Positions 8,546 to 15,698 of a stretch of 30,474 nucleotides of DNA are shown piece by piece. This DNA is from an uncultured Opitutia bacterium (GTDB lineage Bacteria; Verrucomicrobiota; Verrucomicrobiia; Opitutales; UBA953). The position numbers and the translations under genes are program-made. Numbering within the stretch: position 1 is the stretch's first letter; every line of letters begins with the position of its first letter. The DNA lies in NCBI GenBank assembly GCA_937875975.1, contig CALEEU010000217.1:1-30474 (forward strand). The letters run 5' to 3'. The notes under the pieces were generated by a model. The model saw nothing but the letters and a program-made list of their open reading frames with translations, had not been told where the DNA came from and ran no database searches.

Positions 8546-8989
8546 TTAGACCTTCTTAGCCTCGGGGAAAGGCTGAGGGTTGTTGGCGGCCTGGTCATGC
8601 TTGTCGCCGGCGTAGACGCGCAGCTTAAGGAGCATGGCATTGGCGAGGCGGTTCTTAGGGAGCATGCCCTTGACGGCATGGGTCACGATGAACTCAGGGC
8701 GACGCTCACGCATGGCGGCGGCGGTACGGCGGTAGGCGGTACCGACCCAACCGGTGTAGAACATGTAGGTCTTGTCCTCTTCCTTGGAACCCGTGAGGCG
8801 TACCTTGTCGGCGTTGATCACGATGACGTAATCGCCGGTGTCGACGTGGGGGGTGTAGGTGGGCTTGTGGCGGCCGCGGAGAATATTGGCGATTTTGACA
8901 GCGAGTCGGCCCAGGATCTGGTCCTTGGCGTCAACGACGTACCAGGTCTTGTCCTTGAGCTGCACGTTCTTGGCTAGCGTGGTCTTCAT
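8546..8989 (-). CDS. rplM: 50S ribosomal protein L13
   Basis: Early-assembling 50S protein. The ATG at 8989 gives a 147-residue product that starts MKTTLAKNVQLKDKTWYVVD, close to known L13 length. The motifs TYTPHVDTGDYVIVINA, YFYTGW-like MFYTGWVG and HAVKGMLPKN are all present. The frame is open upstream to 9076, but the added 29 residues run through the leader and do not resemble L13. It is the first gene of an L13-S9 operon. The bases just before the ATG are CCCTCTTT, again without a Shine-Dalgarno motif. Confidence 0.97.
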   Translation of the reverse strand: MKTTLAKNVQLKDKTWYVVDAKDQILGRLAVKIANILRGRHKPTYTPHVDTGDYVIVINADKVRLTGSKEEDKTYMFYTGWVGTAYRRTAAAMRERRPEFIVTHAVKGMLPKNRLANAMLLKLRVYAGDKHDQAANNPQPFPEAKKV

Positions 8990-9027
8990 AAAGAGGGAAA
9001 GCGGGAACATGAGAAAGGACCCCCCTC

Positions 9028-9060
9028 CGTCAACACCCGAATGCACCCCAGAGCGGGTGT
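9028..9060 (-). promoter_or_regulatory. Probable rplM-rpsI promoter and leader hairpin
   Basis: A good -35 box TTGACG (complement of 9028-9033) lies about 40 bases upstream of rplM. The -10 is weak, roughly CATGTT after 16 bases. An inverted repeat, ACACCCG (9033-9039) with CGGGTGT (9054-9060), overlaps the -35 box and could be an operator or a structure in a longer transcript. L13 operons in other phyla are autoregulated through leaders; that this one is regulated so is only inference. Confidence 0.35.
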
Positions 9061-9081
9061 GCCTTAAATAGGCCAAAAATA

Positions 9082-9112
9082 AGGGAGGCGCGGTCTTAAG
9101 CCACGCCTCCCT
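9082..9112 (-). terminator. Terminator of the TorF-like putative porin gene
   Basis: A 12-bp stem with one mismatch (AGGGAGGCG and GG against their complements, 7-base loop) begins 26 bases after the stop of the 9138-9902 gene. On the minus strand it is followed by TTATTTTT. It insulates that gene from rplM. Confidence 0.87.
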
Positions 9113-9137
9113 GCCCTACCCTATAAGGAGGGTCGGA

Positions 9138-9902
9138 TTAGAAGCGGAAGTTGGCGAAGACGCGGGCCCAGACGGCGGAGCCGGCGGTCTTGAGCTGGCT
9201 ATCGGTGTTATAGGCCCAGTTGGCCCCCACGCCGAGCTCAGCACCCCGGCCGACCTGACGGGTCAGGTCCAAGGAGGCGCCCAGGTAGCCGTAGGAGTTG
9301 CGCGTTGCGAAGCTGGTGGTGGCGGCGTCGGTGAGGCCGCCGTAGAACTTGGCCTCGATCTCGGAGCCGGAAAGACCGATGTTGGAACCGGCGAAGGACT
9401 TGGAACCGGCGAGCTCGACGGTCAGCTGCTCGAGATCGGTGCTGTAATAGACATAGGCCGAAGGCTTGAGGGCGAGGTTAGCGAGGGAAAAGCCGAGGTA
9501 GATCTCGGAGTTAGCGGAGATCTGGGTGAAACCGTCGGCGCCGATGGTGCGAGCCGTGCGGGTCGTCAGGCGCTGATAACCGAGGTCGAGCTCACCGAAG
9601 GCGACGTCCTTACGCAGGCCGAAGGTGTACGTGCGCTCCATGGCGTCGGCGTTGAAGAAGTTGGCGTAGGCCGAGGTTCCGTTAAGACCCGGAAGAGTGT
9701 AGTCCAAGGTGACGGCAGCCTGGAAGAGGCCGTCGACGTCGGAGCGCTCGATGCCGCGGAAGACGTTCTTGCCGTTCCACGAGGCGCTGCCGCGCAGGGA
9801 GAGATCCGTCGTGGCGGCCGCAACGGGCGCCGGAGCGGGGCTCTGGGCGTTGACGCCGGCGACGAAGACGGAAAGGGCGAGGGCGGTGAGGGCGTGTTTC
9901 AT
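9138..9902 (-). CDS. TorF-like putative outer-membrane porin
   Basis: Predicted outer-membrane beta-barrel of 254 residues. A signal peptide (MKHALTALALSVFVAGVNA, cut before Gln20) is followed by a short Pro/Ala linker and alternating amphipathic strands. The protein ends in ANFRF, with the terminal Phe recognised by the BAM machinery. Near the start of the barrel, the segment NVFRGIERSD resembles the FRGIS-type signature of TorF-family putative porins. The substrate is unknown. It has its own terminator, and icd upstream is closed by another, so it is a single-gene unit. Its promoter must lie in about 40 bases or overlap the icd terminator. Alternative: another small Gram-negative barrel family. 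Confidence 0.75.
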   Translation of the reverse strand: MKHALTALALSVFVAGVNAQSPAPAPVAAATTDLSLRGSASWNGKNVFRGIERSDVDGLFQAAVTLDYTLPGLNGTSAYANFFNADAMERTYTFGLRKDVAFGELDLGYQRLTTRTARTIGADGFTQISANSEIYLGFSLANLALKPSAYVYYSTDLEQLTVELAGSKSFAGSNIGLSGSEIEAKFYGGLTDAATTSFATRNSYGYLGASLDLTRQVGRGAELGVGANWAYNTDSQLKTAGSAVWARVFANFRF

Positions 9903-9941
9903 GGCGTGATGTCTAGGCCTTTATTTCCGCCCAAAAACAGA

Positions 9942-9972
9942 CCGTTGGCAAGCCCCAAGGGGCCGCCAACGG
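9942..9972 (-). terminator. Terminator of icd
   Basis: Outer stem CCGTTGGC/GCCAACGG encloses an inner stem GCCCC/GGGGC with a 2-base loop and a small internal bulge. On the minus strand it is followed by TCTGTTTTT. It lies 32 bases past the icd stop. Confidence 0.88.
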
Positions 9973-10004
9973 CGTGGTGCGGATTGCGTGACGAACCAGT
10001 GCGA

Positions 10005-11258
10005 TTACATCGACGCGATGATCGCGTCGCCGAACTCCGAGCACTTGATCTCGGTCGCGCCCTGCATCTGGCGGGCGAAGTCGTAAGTGACGCGGCCGCC
10101 GCCGATCGCGCCGTTGAGGCCCTTGAGCACGAGGTCGGCCGCTTCGGTCCAACCCATGTAGCGGAGCATCATCTCGCCCGAGAGCACGACGGAACCCGGA
10201 TTGACGACGTCCTTGTCGGCGTACTTGGGAGCGGTGCCGTGGGTGGCCTCGAAGATCGCGTGGCCGGTGAGGTAGTTGATGTTGCCGCCGGGAGCGATGC
10301 CGATGCCGCCGACCTGCGCCGCGAGGGCGTCGGAGAGGTAGTCGCCGTTGAGGTTGAGGGTCGCGATGACGTCGAAGTCGGTCGGACGGGTGAGGATCTG
10401 CTGCAGGGTGATGTCGGCGATCGCGTCCTTGATGACCAGGCCGGCACCCGGCTTGCCTTCCGGGATCTTGCACCAAGGTCCGCCGTCGATTTCCTCGGCG
10501 CCGAACTCGCTCTTGGCGAGGTCGTAGCCCCACTTCATGAAGGCGCCTTCGGTATACTTCATGATATTGCCCTTATGGACGAGGGTCAGCGACTTGCGTT
10601 TGTTCTCGATGGCGTACTGGATGGCCGAACGGATGAGGCGCTCGGAGCCCGGGCGGGAGACCGGCTTGATGCCGAGGCCGACGGTGGCGGGCTGTTCGGC
10701 GCCGAAACGGATCTTCTTAAACTCCTTCGGGAAATTCGTCTTGATGAAGTCGAGGGTCTTGAGGGCGATCTCGGAGCCCGCTTCGAAGTCGATACCGGCG
10801 TAGATGTCCTCGGTGTTCTCGCGGAAGATCACCATATTGACCTTACCAGGGTTCTTCACCGGAGAAGGCACGCCGGTGAACCACTGCACGGGACGGAGGC
10901 AGACGTAGAGGTCGAGTTGCTGACGGAGGGCGACGTTGAGCGAACGGATGCCGCCGCCGGTCGGCGTGGTCAGCGGGCCCTTGATGCCGACGAGGTAGTC
11001 GCGGAAAGCGGTGAGCGTCGCCTCAGGCAGCCAGTCGCCGGTCGCCTTGAAGGACTTCTCGCCTGCGAGAACTTCGAGCCACTCGATCTTGCGCTTGCCG
11101 GCGTAGGCCTTGGCAACCGCGGCGTCGAGGACACGGACGGAGGCACGCCAGATGTCCGGACCGGTGCCGTCGCCTTCGATGAAGGGGACGACCGGATGGT
11201 CTGGGACGGTCAGTTTGCCGTTGGCGATCGTGATACGGCCGGATGCGGGGGAGCTCAT
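10005..11258 (-). CDS. icd: Isocitrate dehydrogenase (NADP-dependent)
   Basis: TCA-cycle enzyme converting isocitrate to 2-oxoglutarate with NADP and Mg/Mn. The 417-residue protein is of the E. coli Icd class. PFIEGDGTGPDIW lies near the N-terminus; TGGGIRSLNVALRQ contains the substrate Ser that is phosphorylated by AceK in enteric bacteria; and DVIATLNLNGDYLSDA contains metal-binding Asp residues. HGTAPKYADKD carries the Lys-Tyr pair that selects NADP over NAD. No aceK is visible here, so phosphorylation is not implied. The gene is flanked by terminators and looks monocistronic. The leader before ATG (GCCTTCTTACT) is pyrimidine-rich without Shine-Dalgarno. Confidence 0.96.
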   Translation of the reverse strand: MSSPASGRITIANGKLTVPDHPVVPFIEGDGTGPDIWRASVRVLDAAVAKAYAGKRKIEWLEVLAGEKSFKATGDWLPEATLTAFRDYLVGIKGPLTTPTGGGIRSLNVALRQQLDLYVCLRPVQWFTGVPSPVKNPGKVNMVIFRENTEDIYAGIDFEAGSEIALKTLDFIKTNFPKEFKKIRFGAEQPATVGLGIKPVSRPGSERLIRSAIQYAIENKRKSLTLVHKGNIMKYTEGAFMKWGYDLAKSEFGAEEIDGGPWCKIPEGKPGAGLVIKDAIADITLQQILTRPTDFDVIATLNLNGDYLSDALAAQVGGIGIAPGGNINYLTGHAIFEATHGTAPKYADKDVVNPGSVVLSGEMMLRYMGWTEAADLVLKGLNGAIGGGRVTYDFARQMQGATEIKCSEFGDAIIASM

Positions 11259-11337
11259 AGTAAGAAGGCAGATAACAAACCGTGTTCAGGGGGCCTCTTT
11301 CAAGCCAATACGCTGGTCGGCATCGTGGGGAAAAGAA

Positions 11338-11361
11338 AAGGACCCCCTTGCGAGGGTCCTT
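11338..11361 (-). terminator. Terminator of the RHH gene, ahead of icd
   Basis: An 8-bp stem AAGGACCC/GGGTCCTT is followed on the minus strand by TTTTCTTTT. It lies about 60 bases past the stop of the ribbon-helix-helix gene. The rest of the gap 11259-11419 is the icd leader, with no other clear signal. Confidence 0.8.
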
Positions 11362-11419
11362 GTTATGACCGGGAGTGCCGGCGCCATCCGCCCCGAGGGA
11401 CGGAAAAGACTAGGAAGAA

Positions 11420-11485
11420 TTACTTCTTCTTAGCTTTGGTGGCCTTCTTGGCGCTCTTCTTAGCAGCAGCCTTCTTTTTAGCCAT
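11420..11485 (-). other. Possible internal start for a 21-residue Lys/Ala-rich peptide
   Basis: Inside the RHH frame, the ATG at 11485 is preceded by AAGGA with a 7-base spacer, the best Shine-Dalgarno match in the window. Just upstream lies a run of seven A on the coding strand (complement of 11496-11502), a potential slippage site. Initiation here would give a 21-residue basic peptide in the same frame as the RHH tail. Whether it is made separately cannot be judged from sequence. Confidence 0.35.
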
Positions 11486-11818
11486 AGGTGTGTCCTTTTT
11501 TTGGATCGTTGTTGGGTTTGAGGGCAGCGCCTGAAGCGCCACCCTGACGATTCGCCCCACGCTCACCCGGGCGTTGCGCGCCTGGCGGGTGATACGAGTA
11601 CGGAGCTCCGACGGTACGCGGAAAGAAACCTGGCGGGACCGGGTGGTCTCCAGGGAAGGACGAGAGTCGTCGTAACGGTTGAGCGCATGACGGATCACTT
11701 CGCTCAAGGTGCTCAAACCGGACCGATGCTGGAAGGCGACCACTTCAGAGTGGAGCTTCGGGGGAAGCGACACGGTGATGAGGCTTTCTGCGCTCGGGGT
11801 TTCGGTTCGGTTCGTCAC
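11420..11818 (-). CDS. Tandem ribbon-helix-helix protein with Lys/Ala-rich tail
   Basis: Not a family I can name. The 132 residues carry two consecutive MetJ/Arc-like ribbon-helix-helix units. Unit one has strand SLITVSLP (12-19) and helices to about 48. Unit two has strand RQVSFRVP (62-69) and helices to about 98. Residues 112-132 form a Lys/Ala-rich tail (MAKKKAAAKKSAKKATKAKKK) like those of histone H1-type bacterial DNA-binding proteins. I chose the GTG at 11818 because no ATG lies upstream; the frame opens further only to a TTG at 11869 inside the presumed promoter. Two units in one chain could dimerise internally. The gene is divergent from a metal-export ATPase across a gap with a palindrome, so it may be its regulator; that is inference. 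Confidence 0.65.
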   Translation of the reverse strand: MTNRTETPSAESLITVSLPPKLHSEVVAFQHRSGLSTLSEVIRHALNRYDDSRPSLETTRSRQVSFRVPSELRTRITRQARNARVSVGRIVRVALQALPSNPTTIQKKDTPMAKKKAAAKKSAKKATKAKKK

Positions 11819-12010
11819 GTTGCGGTTAACTCTTGATACGATACATAGGTATAACCTGCGCTTGCGCAAGAGGAAACTTTCATGTCACGGGAACGTCTCC
11901 GACGACGCGTAAAAAATCTGTGCATGCGCCGCATCGTAAAGATGAATTCGATACGGCCGGCGACCGTGCGAGCAGTTGACCGACGCGAGGTACGACGACA
12001 GGGTGACGTC
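11819..12010. promoter_or_regulatory. Divergent promoter region between RHH gene and metal ATPase
   Basis: On plus, TTAACT (11826-11831) and TATAAC (11850-11855) are spaced by 18 bases and could drive the ATPase, leaving a 5' leader of about 150 bases. On minus, TTGCGC (complement of 11864-11869) and TATGTA (complement of 11842-11847) are spaced by 16 and could drive the RHH gene, with a short leader to its GTG. A perfect 10-bp palindrome CTTGCGCAAG (11861-11870) overlaps the minus -35 box and is a candidate operator. The region is AT-richer than its surroundings. All boxes are eye-matched. Confidence 0.5.
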
Positions 12011-13915
12011 ATGAGCGAACGCGCGCACGGAACGGAACACGAAGCGCCGGGCGAATGGCGAAAACTCGCCTTCCTCGCCGCCGTAAGCGGCGCCTTAGGC
12101 CTGCTATCATTGGTCGCCGATCAATTCGGCGATGCCGGCCACGTCTGGGCGCTCATCCTCGTCGCGGGCTCCTGTCTCGCGGGCGGATGGGACGCCGCCA
12201 TCGACGGATGGGCGGCGCTGAGGGAGCGTCGCATCGACGTCCACCTGCTGATGATCGTCGTGGCGGTCGGCGCCTGGATCGTCGACGCCCAGTGGGAGGG
12301 AGCCCTCCTTCTTTTTCTCTTTTCGACCGCCGGTGCCATCGAACATTACGCCATGGACCGCACGCGCGGCGCCATCGACGCCCTCCTCGACAAGTCCCCG
12401 AAGCATGCCCGCCGACTGGGTCCAGATGACTCCGAAACCGAGGTGCCAGTGTCCGCCCTCCTCCCGGGCGATCGTATCGCCATCCTGCCCGGCGAACTGG
12501 TGCCGGCCGACGGCAAAGTTCTCTCCGGCGAGAGCGCGGTGGACGAGTCGAACCTCACTGGCGAAGCAAAACCCGCCTCTAAACAGGCCGGATCCGATGT
12601 CGCCGGGGGTACGCTCAACTCTTGGGGCCGTCTGATTGTCGAAGTCACCCGGGCGGAACGAGACAGCGCCCTCCGACGGATCGTGCGCTTGATCCGGGAA
12701 GCTCAGGACAGCAAGGCACCCGCCCAGCGAGCCATCGATAAATGGGGCGACGCTTACGCGATCTTCACGCTGTCCGCCTCAGCCCTCTTCTTCCTCTACC
12801 TGCAGTTCACCGCCCCTGACGGCGTCCGTGAAGCCTCCCCTCTCTACCGGGCGATGACGCTGCTGGTGGTGCTCAGTCCGTGCGCCTTGGTCCTTTCCGT
12901 CCCCTCGGCCGTGCTCGCCGCCATCGCCGCTGGCGCCCGCCAAGGCATCCTCTTCCGCGGCGGTGCGGCCGTGGAACGCCTGGCCGATGTCGATTGCATC
13001 TGCTTCGACAAGACGGGCACACTGACCGCCGGCGTGCCCGAGGTCGCCGCCCTGGAGGTATTCCCTGAAGGCCCCGGCCGCCTGCGCGCCCTCAGCGCCC
13101 TGCTCACCCTGGAATCATCGACCACCCACCCCTTCGCCGCCGGCGTGGTCAGTGCCTGCCTTAAAGAAGGGGCGAGCCAGCTCCCGGTCCAAGGCCTTTC
13201 CAATTCCCCGGGGCAAGGCGTCTCCGGCACCGTCGCGGGCACCCGTTGGAGCGTCGGCACCCGCGAGTTCGTCGGCGGCGGCATCCTGCCCCCGGCGACG
13301 GTCGCCGAAGGAGCCATCGTCAGCGAAGTCTGGGCCTCCGACGGTACGGTCACGATCCGCGCCACGCTCGTCGATCGCATCCGTGACGAAAGCCGCTCGA
13401 CCTTGGCCTCCCTCCACGCCCGCAAGATCCGTACGGTGATGCTCACCGGCGACCGCGAAGAAGCGGCTGCCGTCGCCGCCCGCCAGGTCGGCATCCAATC
13501 CTATGCCGCGGCGCTCACGCCCGACGCCAAGATGGCCGCCATCCGCCGCTACTCCGCCGAAGGCCACGTGGTCGCGATGGTCGGCGATGGGGTCAACGAC
13601 GCCCCCAGCCTCGCCGCCGCCGACGTCGCCATCGGGATGGGTGGCCGCGGCAGCGACGCCGCCTTGGAGTCCAGCGACCTCGTCCTGACCGACGACCGGA
13701 TCGGCCGCCTGGTCGATGCGATCGAACTTAGCCGCAGCGCCCGCATGGCGATCCGCTTCAACGTCCTGATCTCGGTCGGTGCCGCCCTCGGGATGGCCGC
13801 CTACGTCATCTTCCGCGGCGCCCCCCTGCCCTTGGCCGTCAGCGTCCACGAAGGCAGCACCATCGTGGTCTGCCTCAACGGCCTGCGCCTCCTCGCCCAC
13901 CGCCCACGCCGGTAA
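12011..13915 (+). CDS. P1B-4-type heavy-metal P-type ATPase
   Basis: Predicted inner-membrane metal exporter of 634 residues. The P-type core is complete: actuator TGEAK (183-187), phosphorylation site DKTGT (Asp333), the THP motif of the P1B nucleotide domain, and GDGVNDAP. The transmembrane metal motif is SPC (289-291) instead of CPC, and the last helix carries HEGST (613-617). SPC plus HEG(G/S)T, with no N-terminal Cys-rich metal-binding domain and few membrane helices, marks the P1B-4 subgroup (CoaT/CtpD/PfeT-like), associated with Co2+, Fe2+ or related divalent ions. The start MSERAHGTEH was preferred over an in-frame ATG at 11882, which adds a basic stretch over the promoter. The exact metal is unknown. 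Confidence 0.88.
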   Translation: MSERAHGTEHEAPGEWRKLAFLAAVSGALGLLSLVADQFGDAGHVWALILVAGSCLAGGWDAAIDGWAALRERRIDVHLLMIVVAVGAWIVDAQWEGALLLFLFSTAGAIEHYAMDRTRGAIDALLDKSPKHARRLGPDDSETEVPVSALLPGDRIAILPGELVPADGKVLSGESAVDESNLTGEAKPASKQAGSDVAGGTLNSWGRLIVEVTRAERDSALRRIVRLIREAQDSKAPAQRAIDKWGDAYAIFTLSASALFFLYLQFTAPDGVREASPLYRAMTLLVVLSPCALVLSVPSAVLAAIAAGARQGILFRGGAAVERLADVDCICFDKTGTLTAGVPEVAALEVFPEGPGRLRALSALLTLESSTTHPFAAGVVSACLKEGASQLPVQGLSNSPGQGVSGTVAGTRWSVGTREFVGGGILPPATVAEGAIVSEVWASDGTVTIRATLVDRIRDESRSTLASLHARKIRTVMLTGDREEAAAVAARQVGIQSYAAALTPDAKMAAIRRYSAEGHVVAMVGDGVNDAPSLAAADVAIGMGGRGSDAALESSDLVLTDDRIGRLVDAIELSRSARMAIRFNVLISVGAALGMAAYVIFRGAPLPLAVSVHEGSTIVVCLNGLRLLAHRPRR

Positions 13916-13921
13916 ACAAAA

Positions 13922-13947
13922 AGGCCCCCGGGCGAACCCGGAGGCCT
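13922..13947 (-). terminator. Terminator of rodA-rng
   Basis: An 11-position stem with one mismatch (AGGCC and CCGGG against their complements, CGAA loop) lies 22 bases past the rng stop. On the minus strand it is followed by TTTTTGTTTA. The plus side lacks a T run, so it fits the minus transcript best but may also stop the converging ATPase transcript. Confidence 0.85.
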
Positions 13948-13968
13948 CGATGGCGCCAACCTGACGGC

Positions 13969-15693
13969 TTAGCGCAGTTCCTTGCCGGAGCCGTCGAAGA
14001 GCTTGAACGCTTCGATGCTATAGGTCGGATCAGGCTTGGTACCCAGGCGGACTTTGCAGGACTTCATCAGGTCACGGAAGAACTCGCGGTCCTCCGTGAT
14101 GATGCGCTCGAGATTCACCGGATGCAGCAGGATGTTGATCTCGATCTCCTTCTCGGCGCCGACGGACTCGCGGAGGCGACGGATGACGCTGAGGAGCTTG
14201 CGCTGGATCTCGACGGAGACGGTCCGAGGATTCTTGACGATGCCGCGGCCCTGACAGTGCGGACAGGCCGTGTACATCGAGGTCGTGTTGGACTCCGTAT
14301 GGCGCTGACGCGTCATCTGGAGCACGCCGAGCTGCGAGATAGGCAGGATCTGGTGCTTGGCTCGGTCGTCTTCCATGGCCTCGCGCAGGGTGTCGAAGAC
14401 CTTCTTCCGGTCCTTCGGGTTCTTCATGTCGATCGTATCGATCATGATGAGGCCCCCAAGGTTGCGGAGCTTGATCTGGCGGGCGGCTTCGGTGACCGCC
14501 TCGAGATTAGCCTGGGTGATGAAGTTGCCGTCCTTGGCGCCATCCTTGCCGCGGTGACCACCGGTGTTGACGTCGATGGCCGTGAGGGCCTCGGTCTCGT
14601 CGATGACGATTTCGCCGCCGCTCGGAAGCGGGACGCGACGCTGGAAGAGCTGCTCGATCTGGCGTTCGATGTTGTAACGCTCGAAGACCGGAATCGGGTC
14701 GGCGTAGATCTCGACGCGGGAACGGGAGCGCGGCGACACTTCGCCCACGAGATCCTGGACCAGCTTGAAGTCCTCAGGGTTATCCACGAGGATGCGGTCG
14801 ACTTCCTCGGTGAGGAAGTCGCGGACGGTGCGTTCGATCAGGCCGGGCTCCTGGTAGAGCAGGACGGGGCGACGGTCAGGGGCGTTGATCTTCTCGACGA
14901 TGGCCTGCCAGCGCTTGAGCAGCATGTGCAGGTCGCGCACGAACCAGCGGGCCTGCTTGCCCTCGCCAGCGGTGCGGATGATGACGCCCATGCCTTCCGG
15001 GATGGTCAGCGAGCGGAGGATATCCTTCAGGCGTTCGCGCTCGGACGGGTCCTCGATCTTACGGGAGACGCCGCACGCGCCGCTGAACGGCATCAATACG
15101 AGGTAGCGGCCGGGCAGAGCGATGTTGGTCGTCGAACGGGGGCCCTTGGTGCCGATCTGGTCCTTGACGACCTGGATGACGATGTCGGAGCCAGCCGGGA
15201 AGAGCTGCGGGATGTCCTTCGCCTGGTAGCGAGCCTTGCGCTGCTTCTGTTCGGCGGACTCGTTATCACGGATGAACTCGACCTGCGAGTCGTTGGCCGC
15301 GGGAAGCATGTCCCAATAGTGCAGGAACGCGTTCTTCGGCTGGCCGATATCCACGAAGGCGGCCTTGAGGCCCCCTTCGAGATTCTGGACGCGGCCCTTG
15401 AAGATCGCGCCGACCATGCGGTTCTCGCCCTTGTGCTCGATCTCGAACTTGTCGAGGACACCGTTGGTGAGCAGCGCGACGCGCTTCTCCAGCGTCTCGG
15501 CATTGATGACGAGTTCTCGGTAGACCGCGCGGTCCTTGGAGAAGTGTTTGACGATGCGCTGGAGGAGCGGGAGCTCCTTGCGCCGCTTCGCCGCCTCGTC
15601 GGCCAGCTGTCGCTGGTCGATCGGGGAGGTCTGTTCGCCGCCCTCTTCGGGCAGCTCTTCGTTGATATCTTCGGGTTCGTTATTGTCGGGCAT
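13969..15693 (-). CDS. rng: Ribonuclease E/G family endoribonuclease
   Basis: Single-strand-specific endonuclease for rRNA/tRNA maturation and mRNA decay. In 574 residues, an acidic disordered start (1-40) precedes an S1 domain (about 88-200) with an extra charged stretch near 135-165. The 5' sensor/RNase H region follows. The catalytic DNase I-like domain contains Asp374 in TAIDVNTG and Asp419 in MIDTIDM, and the Zn-link is CPHC (477-480). The protein ends soon after the small domain, so it lacks the long disordered scaffold tail of E. coli RNase E and is nearer to RNase G. It starts 5 bases after the rodA stop, so the two are very likely co-transcribed. E. coli rng also sits beside cell-shape genes (mreBCD). 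Confidence 0.93.
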   Translation of the reverse strand: MPDNNEPEDINEELPEEGGEQTSPIDQRQLADEAAKRRKELPLLQRIVKHFSKDRAVYRELVINAETLEKRVALLTNGVLDKFEIEHKGENRMVGAIFKGRVQNLEGGLKAAFVDIGQPKNAFLHYWDMLPAANDSQVEFIRDNESAEQKQRKARYQAKDIPQLFPAGSDIVIQVVKDQIGTKGPRSTTNIALPGRYLVLMPFSGACGVSRKIEDPSERERLKDILRSLTIPEGMGVIIRTAGEGKQARWFVRDLHMLLKRWQAIVEKINAPDRRPVLLYQEPGLIERTVRDFLTEEVDRILVDNPEDFKLVQDLVGEVSPRSRSRVEIYADPIPVFERYNIERQIEQLFQRRVPLPSGGEIVIDETEALTAIDVNTGGHRGKDGAKDGNFITQANLEAVTEAARQIKLRNLGGLIMIDTIDMKNPKDRKKVFDTLREAMEDDRAKHQILPISQLGVLQMTRQRHTESNTTSMYTACPHCQGRGIVKNPRTVSVEIQRKLLSVIRRLRESVGAEKEIEINILLHPVNLERIITEDREFFRDLMKSCKVRLGTKPDPTYSIEAFKLFDGSGKELR

Positions 15694-15698
15694 CTCGG

